Assembly (NCBI GenBank): GCA_020633295.1
Contig: JACKDW010000003.1
Span: 682,001-746,000 of the forward strand
DNA: 64,000 nucleotides
Direction of reading: 5' to 3'
Source: Myxococcales bacterium
GTDB lineage: Bacteria; Myxococcota_A; Polyangia; Nannocystales; Nannocystaceae
Shown here: piece by piece, positions 45,868-53,881 of the stretch
How the letters are laid out: each line of letters opens with the position of its first letter
How positions within the stretch are numbered: position 1 is the stretch's first letter
Position numbers and translations under genes: made by a program
The notes under the pieces: model-generated
Told to the model about the DNA's origin: nothing
What the model saw: only the letters and a program-made list of their open reading frames with translations
Databases searched by the model: none

Positions 45868-47469
45868 ATGGAGCTCAATCACGTGCTCGTGTGGCTCACC
45901 GGGATCACGGTGGTGAGCTGGTTGGTCGCGCTGCTGCGAGCCCAGGGCAACCTGGCGCTGACGAGCTGGGTGCTGACCTCGGTCGGCGTGCTCGCGCTGT
46001 GGGTCGCCGGGATCATCCTCTGGCCCGACACGGTCGGCTTCGTGACGCTCGGCGCGTGGGCGCTGTTTCTGCTGCTGCCGCAGCTCGGCGCGCGGCTGGT
46101 GCAGTCGCTCTCGCTGCGGGGTCGCTACCGCGCGGCGCTGTGGGTCGCGCGCGCGCTCGCGGTGCTGCACCCGACCCGCGTGTGGCGTCAGCAGCCGGGC
46201 GCGTTCCAGGCGCTCGCGCACCTGCAGGCGGGTCAGCGCGAGCGCGCGGAGCGGGCGCTCGCGCGGCTCGAGCGCGCCGACCCGTCGCTGCGCCTGTTCG
46301 CGACCATGCAGCGCTTCCGCGCCGAGGGGCGCTGGCGCGCGCTGGTCGAGTGGGTGGAGGGCCACCCCGACCGCGAGGCGCTGCTGATGGATCCGGTGGC
46401 GAGCGGCAACTACCTGCGCGCGCTCGGGGAGACGGGCGCGCGCGCCGAGATGGCGCGCGTCTACATCCGCGTCGTGCACGGGCGCGGCGTGCCGTCGCGC
46501 GCGGCCTACCAGATCGTCGTCGCAGGGCTTTGTGGTCATGTTGAATTGGTCAGGAAGCTGCTGACGGGGCCGCTGCGCGTGTACGGCTCGGAGCTGTCGC
46601 GCTTCTGGGAGGGCACCGCGCGCTGGGCCGCCGGCGAGCCGGGCGAGGCCGAGGCGCTGCTGCGGCCGCTGCTCGCCGCGCGCGACCACATCGTGCGCGC
46701 GGCCGCGCGCGCGCGCCTCGACGCGATCGAGTCGACCCCGCCCGGCGACGACGATCCGCAGATCACCCGCGCGCTGCGGCTGATCGAGCAGGACCTCGCG
46801 CGCGGCGAGGCGATCCGCGCGCAGCTCGAGGCCGAGCGCGTGCGGCCGTGGATGACCTACGCGCTGGTGGGGCTCGAGCTGCTCGCGTACCTGCGCGAGG
46901 TCCCGGGCGGGACCACGAACGAGGAGAACCTGCTCGAGCTCGGCGCGATGATCGGCCCGCTCGCGCTGCTGCAGGGCGAGTGGTGGCGGCTGCTGACCGC
47001 GGGCTTCCTCCACTACGGCTGGCTGCACCTGGCGCTCAACAGCCTCGGGATCGTCGCGTTCGGGCGCCGGCTCGAGCGCGACGTCGGGCCGTGGCGCTTC
47101 CTCGGCTTCTACCTGCTGACGAGCGTGGGCGCGATGACGGCGATGCTGCTGATCAGCGAATTCGTCACGGGCGAGGAATTCGTGCTCGTCGGCGCGTCGG
47201 CGAGCCTGATGGGGATCGTCGGCGTGAGCGGGGCCGTGACGCTGCGCCGGTACCTGCGCTCGCGCGCGAGCCACGAGCGCCGCTGGCTGCTCTCGCTGGC
47301 GCTGATCATCGGGCTGCAGACCGCGTTTGATCTGTCGACGCCGCAGGTCAGCGTCGGCGCGCACCTCGGCGGCGTCCTGATCGGCTTCGCGCTCGGGCTC
47401 GTGTTCGCGCCCGCGACCCCGTATTATCAGGCGCGGGCCGAGCGGACGCTGGCCCGACAGGAGACATGA
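45868..47469 (+). CDS. Rhomboid intramembrane serine protease with helical-repeat insert
   Basis: This 533-residue protein has three N-terminal membrane helices, a soluble helical part of about 230 residues with TPR-like composition (residues 85-325), and a C-terminal rhomboid core. The core has GEWWRLLTAGFLHYGWLHLALNSLGIVAFGRRLE (the WR and HxxxHLxxN loops), the nucleophile Ser444 in GASASLMGIVG, and the base His499 in VGAHLGGVLIGFALG. It should cut single-pass membrane proteins. The next gene overlaps the stop codon (ATGATGAG), so its lipoprotein product may be a partner or substrate-like neighbour. Confidence 0.94.
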   Translation: MELNHVLVWLTGITVVSWLVALLRAQGNLALTSWVLTSVGVLALWVAGIILWPDTVGFVTLGAWALFLLLPQLGARLVQSLSLRGRYRAALWVARALAVLHPTRVWRQQPGAFQALAHLQAGQRERAERALARLERADPSLRLFATMQRFRAEGRWRALVEWVEGHPDREALLMDPVASGNYLRALGETGARAEMARVYIRVVHGRGVPSRAAYQIVVAGLCGHVELVRKLLTGPLRVYGSELSRFWEGTARWAAGEPGEAEALLRPLLAARDHIVRAAARARLDAIESTPPGDDDPQITRALRLIEQDLARGEAIRAQLEAERVRPWMTYALVGLELLAYLREVPGGTTNEENLLELGAMIGPLALLQGEWWRLLTAGFLHYGWLHLALNSLGIVAFGRRLERDVGPWRFLGFYLLTSVGAMTAMLLISEFVTGEEFVLVGASASLMGIVGVSGAVTLRRYLRSRASHERRWLLSLALIIGLQTAFDLSTPQVSVGAHLGGVLIGFALGLVFAPATPYYQARAERTLARQET

Positions 47470-48023
47470 TGAGCACACGTGTACGCCGTATGATCCTCCC
47501 CCGACTCGGCGCTTGCTGCTTCGCGCTCACGCTCGCCGCGACGCTCGGCTGCAGCTTCAGCGCGTCGACCTCGAGCGCGCAGGAGGGCCGCGCGCCCGAC
47601 AAGAGCGGCGCGCAGCAGGACCCAGGGCAGGGCAAGCCCGCGAACCCGGGGGCCGGTGACGCCTCCGGCGGCGCGCCGGAGGGCGAGGGCGCGGGCGAGG
47701 GCGGCGCGGGCTCGCAGGCCGTCGGCGGCCTGGCCACAAAGCCAGCTGACAGCGGCGGCGGAGCCCAGGGCGCGGGCGCGAGCGGCGAGGTCGCGGGCGG
47801 CGGCGCGAGCAAGGCCAACGGCGACTCGTGCACGTCCTCGTCGGAGTGCCAGAGCGGCGTCTGCGAGGGCTTGGGCTGCGAGCAAGATCAGGGCACGTGT
47901 ATGGACAAGGCCCGCATGTGCACCCGCGATCTCCGGCAGTACTGCGGCTGCGACGGTCAGACCTTCCAGGCGAGCGGGAGCTGCCCGGGGCGCACCTACA
48001 AGGCCAAGGGGCCGTGCGCGTGA
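47466..48023 (+). CDS. Cys-rich lipoprotein translationally coupled to the rhomboid gene
   Basis: This 185-residue lipoprotein (signal RRMILPRLGACCFALTLAATLGC) overlaps the rhomboid stop by four bases. A Gly/Ala/Pro/Ser-rich linker of about 95 residues leads to a Cys-rich C-terminal domain: GDSCTSSSECQSGVCEGLGCEQDQGTCMDKARMCTRDLRQYCGCDGQTFQASGSCPGRTYKAKGPC. Its end resembles a Kazal-like inhibitor pattern (CTRDLRQYCGCDGQTF). If real, this could mean a protease-inhibitor-like or surface-binding role. A strong hairpin follows the stop. Confidence 0.85.
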   Translation: MMSTRVRRMILPRLGACCFALTLAATLGCSFSASTSSAQEGRAPDKSGAQQDPGQGKPANPGAGDASGGAPEGEGAGEGGAGSQAVGGLATKPADSGGGAQGAGASGEVAGGGASKANGDSCTSSSECQSGVCEGLGCEQDQGTCMDKARMCTRDLRQYCGCDGQTFQASGSCPGRTYKAKGPCA

Positions 48024-48027
48024 GCGC

Positions 48028-48046
48028 GGCCCCTCGCTGAGGGGCC
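48028..48046 (+). terminator. Terminator hairpin after the rhomboid operon
   Basis: A perfect inverted repeat GGCCCCTC-GCT-GAGGGGCC begins five bases after the TGA of the Cys-rich lipoprotein. The stem is GC-rich, with no long U-tract. Confidence 0.7.
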
Positions 48047-48222
48047 GGTAGCGGCGACACGCGGGGCCTCGCCGCGGGCGTAGGCGCTCGCGGCGCGGGC
48101 CGGCGGGCTCGCGTTGCGGTCGTGGGCGTGGTGGGATGAACCGCGCGATGCCCCGGCTCCGCTCGAAGACGCGGCGACTCGAGGCGGCGCGGCGTGATCG
48201 ACTGCGTCACCCCGCGCGCGTC

Positions 48223-48906
48223 ATGACGTCGTCGCTCGTCACCGGCCGCCGGGAGCGCGCGCTGCTCGTCGGCTCGCTGTTCGCGGGCGTCGCCGGCGTG
48301 ATGCTGCTCGACTTCGGGATCTCGCTGTGGTTCGACGGACAGGTCGCGCTCGGCTCCGTCTCGTTCGTGATCCTCGCGCTCGCGCTCGGGGCCGGCGCGC
48401 TGCTGCAGTGGCGCTCGAGTCGGGTCGGCGCCGAGCACCGCGGCGAGCTCGAGCAGCTGCGCGCGAGCGTCCACGCCTCGGCGCGGGCGCTCGAGGCGGA
48501 GCTGCGCGTGCGCACGCGCGCCGGTGAGCGCGTCGAGCTCGAGGTGCTCGAGCTGGCGGCGGCGCGCGCCTGGGCGCTGACCGCCAGGGGCGACGCGCGG
48601 GCGCTCGTGCTCGACTGCGGCGGCGAGGGGCTCGTCACGCTGCGCGGGCCGCTGGTCGAGCTGCAGCTGCCTGCGGCGCGCAGCGTCCCGAGCCGCTGGC
48701 GGATCGAGCGGCTGCGCGACACGGGCGGGATCCTCTCGCTCTCGGGCTTCGGCGCGCCGGTGTCGACGCGCGCCGTGACGCTCGAGGCCGACGCGTCCGC
48801 CGAGCTCGCTGCGGCGCCCGAGTGTCGGGTGACGACGATCGAGGAGCTGCCGCCCGGCGTCCGCGTCGCGCTCGGGGAGGCGCGGGCGCCGTATCGTACG
48901 GTCTGA
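48223..48906 (+). CDS. Two-helix membrane protein of unknown function
   Basis: This 227-residue protein starts best at the ATG at 48223 (MTSSLVTGRRERALLVG). Membrane helices lie at about 11-31 (LLVGSLFAGVAGVMLLDFGIS) and 38-58 (LGSVSFVILALALGAGALLQW). The remainder is a soluble part of mixed beta/alpha nature (VELEVLELAAARAWALTARGDARALVLDCGGEGLVTLRGPLVELQL). An upstream start at 48136 would add 29 Arg-rich residues. I recognise no family. It converges with the SPFH-like gene. Confidence 0.7.
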   Translation: MTSSLVTGRRERALLVGSLFAGVAGVMLLDFGISLWFDGQVALGSVSFVILALALGAGALLQWRSSRVGAEHRGELEQLRASVHASARALEAELRVRTRAGERVELEVLELAAARAWALTARGDARALVLDCGGEGLVTLRGPLVELQLPAARSVPSRWRIERLRDTGGILSLSGFGAPVSTRAVTLEADASAELAAAPECRVTTIEELPPGVRVALGEARAPYRTV

Positions 48907-48948
48907 ACCTCGAGACAGGTTATTGGCGCGCCGGGTCGCGCGTCTGGC

Positions 48949-49698
48949 TCACGGGCGCGCGCGCTCCAGCGTCATCGACTCCAGCTCGATCCCCAGCCGA
49001 CGGAAGTCGTCCTCGGCCTCCTCGAGCACCCGCGCGGCGAAGCGCGCCGGGTCGGCGCGCAGCGTCTCCAGCGTGCAGTCCGCCACGACCATCCGCGCGT
49101 GCCCCTCGAGCGTCTGACTCGCCACCACCTCGACCTCCTGCAAGCGCTGGCCGAGGAAGCGCTCGATCGCGTGGTGGACCGTCGGCTCCGCGCGCGCCAG
49201 CCTCACGCGCGCGCGCAGCTCGAGCGCGAGCGCGACGCTCCCCCGGCTGTAGGCGTTGTCCACCGAGACGGTGATCGTCCGGGCGCGGCAGTCGAGCAGC
49301 TCGGCCTGCTCGCGCAGCGGCGCGCGGAAGGCGTGACCGCGCGCCAGCATCCGGTAGCTGCGCCCCGTGCTCTGGTCGAGTCGCCCGCTGAGCACCAGCA
49401 CGCGCCCAGGCGGCACGAGCTCGACGAGCGTCGCGTAGACGATGAGGTACCCGAGCGCCGCGGTCGCGAGCACGCCGGCGGTCGCGGCCGCGATCATGTC
49501 GCCGAGCGCGAGCGCCACGCCGACGCCCGCGGTCGCCAGCGCGAGCGCGCCGCCGAAGGCGATGAGCAGCACGCGGTGAGCGCGTCGCGCGAGCTCGTAG
49601 GCCTCGACGTCGTCGTCCTCCTCGGCGTACTCGTCGGTGACCTCCTCCGGTCGCGCGAGCGACTCGACGTCCTCGTCCGCGTTGCGCTCGCGCGTCAC
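48949..49698 (-). CDS. SPFH/band-7-like membrane protein
   Basis: This 249-residue protein (GTG at 49698) has an acidic N-terminus (EEVTDEYAEEDDDVEAYELARRAHR) and two helices at about 44-90. An SPFH-like segment follows: ELVPPGRVLVLSGRLDQSTGRSYRMLARGHAFRAPLREQAELLDCRARTITVSVDNAYSRGSVALALELRARVRLA. The end is ERFLGQRLQEVEVVASQTLEGHARMVVADCTLETLRADPARFAARVLEEAEDDFRRLGIELESMTLE, as in flotillin/stomatin cores. It lacks the long coiled coil of flotillins. It may organise membrane patches. Confidence 0.8.
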   Translation of the reverse strand: MTRERNADEDVESLARPEEVTDEYAEEDDDVEAYELARRAHRVLLIAFGGALALATAGVGVALALGDMIAAATAGVLATAALGYLIVYATLVELVPPGRVLVLSGRLDQSTGRSYRMLARGHAFRAPLREQAELLDCRARTITVSVDNAYSRGSVALALELRARVRLARAEPTVHHAIERFLGQRLQEVEVVASQTLEGHARMVVADCTLETLRADPARFAARVLEEAEDDFRRLGIELESMTLERARP

Positions 49699-49799
49699 CG
49701 ACCCGACTCTACCGGGGATCCCCGCGCGGGTGGGCGCGCTGGTGACCCTTCGTACAGCTTCAGGGCCTCCGTGATACGTTCGTCGGCAGGAGGCCCCCA

Positions 49800-50108
49800 A
49801 TGGAGCTCATCGCCCACATGCTCGGCGCCGCGTTGCTCGTCAACAGCGTGCCCCACACCGTTCAAGGCGTCAGCGGGAAGCCGTTTCAGACCCCGTTCGC
49901 GAGCCCGCCGGGGATCGGCCTCTCGCCGCCCTCGACGAACGCGCTCTGGGGCGGCGCGAACGCGATCGCCGGCATCCTGCTGCTGTTCGGCGTCGGCGAG
50001 CTCGAGGTCGGCCTCGACCTCCACACGACGCTCGTGCTCGGCGCCGGGCTGCTCGCCGCGTTCGGCCTCGCCCGCTACTTCGAGCGCCTCGCCGATCGCC
50101 TCCCGTGA
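49800..50108 (+). CDS. Small membrane protein of unknown function
   Basis: This 102-residue protein starts MELIAHMLGAALLVNSVPHTVQGVSGKPFQTPFASPPGIGLSPP. A GGANAIAGILLLFGVG helix and a final TLVLGAGLLAAFGLARYF helix follow. It has an AGGAG ribosome-binding site at about 49789. Conserved-looking VPH and GxPFQTPFA segments suggest a small family of integral membrane proteins also seen in other bacteria. Its role is unknown. Confidence 0.7.
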   Translation: MELIAHMLGAALLVNSVPHTVQGVSGKPFQTPFASPPGIGLSPPSTNALWGGANAIAGILLLFGVGELEVGLDLHTTLVLGAGLLAAFGLARYFERLADRLP

Positions 50109-50111
50109 CGC

Positions 50112-50370
50112 GCCGCGCGTGTCGCTGGTCGTAGACCTCGGCCCAGACCTTCAGGTCGCTGTGCGTCGCGCCGTGGTTGGGGAAGAGCGGGTCCCTGCCC
50201 GAGGTTGATCAGCGGATCGCGGGCCATCTCGAAGGTCGCGCCCTCGATCGAGGCCTCGACCGCCGGGCCGAGCTGCTCGCCGCCCCGGAGCGCGCGGATC
50301 GAGCTGGTGAACGGCTCGACCGTGATCTCGAGGTGGTAGAGCTGGCCGATCGGCCAGGGTTCGCGCTCGG
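50112..50370 (-). pseudogene. Frameshifted C-terminal remnant (ligand-binding/lectin-like)
   Basis: One minus-strand frame reads EREPWPIGQLYHLEITVEPFTSSIRALRGGEQLGPAVEASIEGATFEMARDPLINLGQGPAL. At about 50175-50185 the sense moves to the next frame: PNHGATHSDLKVWAEVYDQRHARRVT. The combined string looks like the end of a laminin-G/concanavalin-like domain protein. No N-terminal part or start is present; the lipoprotein gene that ends at 50398 precedes it on the same strand. It may be a fused tail lost by mutation or an old gene fragment. Confidence 0.5.
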
Positions 50371-50397
50371 CGGCGGCGCGACGCGGACGGCGGGCGC

Positions 50398-51201
50398 TCA
50401 GCAGCCGCTGACCGCGAGCGCCTGCGTCTGCAGGAGGCTGCTCGGCGGCGCCCAGGGCATCACCTGGTCGAAGTTCAGCGTCACGTCGACGTCGAGCACG
50501 CACGGGTAGATGTCGCCGGGCATAAGCGGCGGCCAGCTGACCTCGCCCGCGCCGCTGGTCGCCCACTCCCCTTGGCCGCCGCCGACGGGCTGCGCGGACA
50601 GGCAGTCGACGAGCGTGTCAAAGATCGCGCCGCTCTCGACGCCCCACTCGCCCGGCGCCGTGACGGCGAACTCCGGCTGCGCGAAGCCGGGGTACACCAT
50701 GCGCAGCTCCGTGCACTGCCCGGCGTCGTTGTCGGCCTTGCGGATCACGACCCGGTCGAGCGCGCCGATCAGCGCGAACGCGAAGTACTCGACGTCGCCC
50801 TGGCCGCCGCTGTCGCTGGTGTCGCTGTCGCTGGTGTCGCTGGTCTCGCTGGTGGTGCCTGGATCGTCGGTCGTGCCCGGCGACGTCGTGGCGCCGTCGG
50901 TGGCGCTGGGGTCCGTCGTCGTGGTCGCGCTCGTGACGGTCGAGGAGTCGCTCGGGTCCGACGTCGCGTCGGTCGTGGCGTCGTCCGTGGTGGGGGTCGT
51001 GGCGCCGCCGGTGGTCGCGTCGGTCGTCGTGACGCCGCTGCTGCCCGCGCTCGGGTCCGTCGAGTCGCTGGAGCCCGCAGTCGTGCCGCTGGCCTCGGAG
51101 TCGGAGGAGGAGGAGGTTCCGCTGTCGCCGCAGGCGAGCGCGAGCGTGGAGGCGAGCGCGATCACGGCGCGCGCGACGGGGGTCGATGATGGGGAGTGCA
51201 T
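50398..51201 (-). CDS. Lipoprotein with long Ser/Thr linker
   Basis: This 267-residue lipoprotein starts at the ATG at 51201 with signal VARAVIALASTLALAC. About 110 residues are nearly all Ser, Thr, Asp, Gly and Ala (TSDTSDSDTSDSG). The globular C-terminal part begins QGDVEYFAFALIGALDRVVIRKADNDAGQCTELRMVYPGFAQPEFAVTAPGEWGVESGAIFDTLVDCL and ends QTQALAVSGC. It holds two or three likely disulfides. This layout is frequent in Nannocystaceae surface lipoproteins; the function is unknown. Confidence 0.85.
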   Translation of the reverse strand: MHSPSSTPVARAVIALASTLALACGDSGTSSSSDSEASGTTAGSSDSTDPSAGSSGVTTTDATTGGATTPTTDDATTDATSDPSDSSTVTSATTTTDPSATDGATTSPGTTDDPGTTSETSDTSDSDTSDSGGQGDVEYFAFALIGALDRVVIRKADNDAGQCTELRMVYPGFAQPEFAVTAPGEWGVESGAIFDTLVDCLSAQPVGGGQGEWATSGAGEVSWPPLMPGDIYPCVLDVDVTLNFDQVMPWAPPSSLLQTQALAVSGC

Positions 51202-51305
51202 GGCAAGTTCGGGGTAGGGCGCGCCTCGCTCGACGCGCGACGCCGATCTTCGCGCGCGCCCGCGCGCGTGTCCAGAACCGCGCGCGCGCGCAGCGGGACC
51301 GCGTT

Positions 51306-52049
51306 CTACGAGCCGGGCGCCTCGCGTTCGCGCGACTCCTCGCGGAACCGGCACCACGCGCAGTCCTCGGTGGGCGGCGGGCAGCGGCGCGCGGCGAGGC
51401 AGGCTCGCGCCCGTCGCAGCGCGCCGTCGATCCACGAGTCGTCGCCGACGTGCGAGAGCGTGTGCGTCTCGAACTCGAGCCGGCCCGCGAACACGGGCGG
51501 GGTCTTGAGCGCGTTGACGTACACGAAGTGCGCGACGCGGCTGACCTTGAAGCCACGTCGCCTGAGGAGCCACTGGTAGATCTCGACCTGGCGCTTGTAC
51601 GAGATCTTCCAGTCGTCCTCGAGGTCGACCGCGCGCGTCGTGCTGGTCGCCTTGTACTCGACGACGCGCAGCGCGTCGTCGTCGTCGATCCACAGGTCGT
51701 CGATCGCGCCGTAGACGAGGAAGCCCGTGGCCTCGTGAAACGCCTGCACGCCGATGTTGTTGCTGCGCCACTCCGCGAGCTCGGCGTGCGCGAACGGAGG
51801 GCGGCTGAGCCCGAGCTGACGCATCAGCGGGTGCGTTCGTCGGGTGTCGCGGTAGCGATCGAACTCGCGCTTGAGCAGCTCGTCGACCGCGAGGTTGAGG
51901 CTGAACGGCGGCCCGCGCGGGAAGTCGACCCCGAGCCGGCGGTCGAGGTAGAAGCACCGCCGGCAGCGCATGAAGTCTTCGAGCTTGCTGCGGCTGAGCC
52001 GGTAGGGCAAGGCGTCGTCCGGATCGAAGACGTTGTGGGTGCGCGGCAC
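51306..52049 (-). CDS. PD-(D/E)XK nuclease-like protein with a four/five-Cys cluster
   Basis: This 247-residue protein has the PD-(D/E)XK core: GAIDDLW (Asp117/118), then VVEYKAT (Glu131, Lys133) and the QVEIYQWLL helix (Gln154), like RecB/Cas4/AddB nucleases. Cys29 and Cys32 near the start (MRCRRCFYLDR) and Cys223, Cys230 and Cys233 near the end (CPPPTEDCAWC) fit the Fe-S cluster that locks the fold of Cas4/AddB-type enzymes. It could be a DNA end-processing exonuclease. No cas or recombination gene is adjacent. Confidence 0.85.
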   Translation of the reverse strand: MPRTHNVFDPDDALPYRLSRSKLEDFMRCRRCFYLDRRLGVDFPRGPPFSLNLAVDELLKREFDRYRDTRRTHPLMRQLGLSRPPFAHAELAEWRSNNIGVQAFHEATGFLVYGAIDDLWIDDDDALRVVEYKATSTTRAVDLEDDWKISYKRQVEIYQWLLRRRGFKVSRVAHFVYVNALKTPPVFAGRLEFETHTLSHVGDDSWIDGALRRARACLAARRCPPPTEDCAWCRFREESREREAPGS

Positions 52050-52119
52050 GGCGAGGGTGCATCACTGTGCCACGCGGGCGCGCCGGGGGCCACGGCGCGC
52101 GCGGTCAGGAGGTGCAGGC

Positions 52120-52167
52120 GCGCGCGCGCGGGCATGAATCACCGCGCGCGCGCGGGCATGAATCACC
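52120..52167 (+). repeat. Perfect 24-bp tandem duplication
   Basis: A 24-base unit (GC-dinucleotide run followed by GGGCATGAATCACC) occurs twice without change at 52120-52143 and 52144-52167, just upstream of the NlpC/P60 gene. Each copy carries an ATG in the frame of that gene (MNHRARA), offering extra upstream starts. Confidence 0.9.
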
Positions 52168-52211
52168 GCGCTCGCGCGTACACCTCGGCAGGACGTACAC
52201 TGGCGGCGCGC

Positions 52212-53798
52212 GTGCAGAGCATCGATCAACTCCTCCGAGCAGCGCAGGCGCGAGCGCAGGCGCGAGCGCAGGCGCGAGCGCGCGCGCGCCGTGGCCTCGC
52301 GCGCTGCGGCCTCGCGCTCGTCGTCGGCCTCGCGCTCGTCGCATGTCGTCAGACGCCGACGTCCCGCGATCACGCGTCCGCGCCCGCGTCGTCGGTCGTC
52401 GAGCTCGCGACGCCCGCGGCCGCGGCGTGCCCCGCCCGCGCGGACGCCCCGGCGCCCCTGCCCAACGTGCTGCCGGAGCACCGCCGGCTCGAGTACTGGC
52501 TCGCGCGCGCGGAGACGCTGGGGGACATCGACGCGCCCTTGATGACGCGGGCCGAGATCGCCGCGCACAACCGCGAGATGCTGCCCGCCGGGCACGTGCG
52601 CGAGGGCGTCGCGCTGGCGGAGCGCGCTGCGGGCCGAGCTGACCTCTTCACCACGCCCGACCCGGAGGGCCTGCGCGAGCAGCTCGAGCGGCGCTTCGCC
52701 TTCCTCGCCGTGCGCTTTCGTCAGGGCAAGTACGTCAACGCGGACGGCGCGCCCGTGCCCGAGGCCGAGATCGAGGAGACGATCAAGCTGCCGCGGATCG
52801 CGACGCTCGATCCAGAGCTCCGCGTCGCGCTCACCGAGGTGCCGGTGCGCTGCTCCCCGCGGGTCGCGGGGTACTACACGCCGAGCCTCGACCTCGCGTT
52901 TAACCGCAACCTCTGCACGACCGCGCGCGCGCAGGAGGTCGTGCAGGTGCTCGCGCGCTGGTCCGAGGGACAGCTGCTCGCGCGGACCTCCTACGCGCTC
53001 GGCTGGATCGACGCCGACGCGCCGCTGTCCGCCCGGCTCGACCCCGAGACCGCGCGCGCGTTCCTCTACGGGCCGCACGAGCGGGCCGGCCGCGAGGCGA
53101 GCGTGCAGACGCGCGCGGGCGTGGAGGTCGTCGCGCGCGGGACCTTGCTGCCGCGCGCGCCGGACGACGGCCGCCCGCCGCCCGACAACCTCACCGGGCG
53201 CGCGCCCGCGCCGACGGTCGACGTGCTGCTGGCGACGGGCGAGGGCGTCGTCCGGGGGACGCCGCTCGAGCCCGAGGACTTCGTCAGCACCACGCGCCCG
53301 CTGACCCGGCGCGCGCTGCTGACCGAGGCGTTCTCGTACCTCGGCGACCCCTACGGCTGGGGCGGGCACAAGGGCGGCCGCGACTGCTCGCGCTTCTTGC
53401 TCGACGTGTTCGCCACCTTCGGCGTCCTGCTGCCGCGCAACAGCGCCGAGCAGGCGGTCGCGGGCCCCGTGACGATCGAGGTGCCGGAGGACGCCCCGGA
53501 GCAGGAGCGGCTGCGGCTGCTCGACGCGGCCAGCAAGCGCGGCGTCGTGCTCGCGCACTTCCCTGGCCACATCATGCTGTACCTCGGTCGCGACCACCGC
53601 GGCGTGCCCATGGCGCTGCACTCCTTCGCCGAGTACATCGTGCCCTGCGAGGGGCGCGGCGAGGACACGCCCGAGGGCGAGCTGGAGACGCTGACGGTCG
53701 TCGGCGAGGTCACCGTCAGCGACCTCGAGCTGGGTCGCGGCAGCTCGCGCACGGCCTTTATCGAGCGCATCGATCGGCTCGCCGTGTTCGGCCGCTGA
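52212..53798 (+). CDS. NlpC/P60-type peptidase lipoprotein
   Basis: This 528-residue lipoprotein should cut peptide cross-links of peptidoglycan. The GTG at 52212 gives an unusually Arg/Ala/Gln-rich n-region (encoded by a 12-base repeat), then GLALVVGLALVAC. A central SH3-like region (YALGWIDADAPLS) is followed by the catalytic domain YLGDPYGWGGHKGGRDCSRFLLDVFATFGVLLPRNS with nucleophile Cys392 and His453 in FPGHIMLYLG. The start could also be one of the ATGs at 52134 or 52158. It is followed on the same strand by a zincin and an M15 peptidase. Confidence 0.92.
   Translation: MQSIDQLLRAAQARAQARAQARARARRGLARCGLALVVGLALVACRQTPTSRDHASAPASSVVELATPAAAACPARADAPAPLPNVLPEHRRLEYWLARAETLGDIDAPLMTRAEIAAHNREMLPAGHVREGVALAERAAGRADLFTTPDPEGLREQLERRFAFLAVRFRQGKYVNADGAPVPEAEIEETIKLPRIATLDPELRVALTEVPVRCSPRVAGYYTPSLDLAFNRNLCTTARAQEVVQVLARWSEGQLLARTSYALGWIDADAPLSARLDPETARAFLYGPHERAGREASVQTRAGVEVVARGTLLPRAPDDGRPPPDNLTGRAPAPTVDVLLATGEGVVRGTPLEPEDFVSTTRPLTRRALLTEAFSYLGDPYGWGGHKGGRDCSRFLLDVFATFGVLLPRNSAEQAVAGPVTIEVPEDAPEQERLRLLDAASKRGVVLAHFPGHIMLYLGRDHRGVPMALHSFAEYIVPCEGRGEDTPEGELETLTVVGEVTVSDLELGRGSSRTAFIERIDRLAVFGR
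52241..52276 (+). repeat. 12-bp coding repeat, three copies
   Basis: The unit AGCGCAGGCGCG is repeated three times (52241-52252, 52253-52264, 52265-52276) and encodes Ala-Gln-Ala-Arg units in the n-region of the lipoprotein signal peptide. Confidence 0.88.
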
Positions 53799-53881
53799 GC
53801 CGCGCCCGATGACGCTCCGCGTGGCGGGCACCCGAACGCCGCGGCATACTTCGGCGACGCGCCGCGGCGCGTCGAGGAGGT

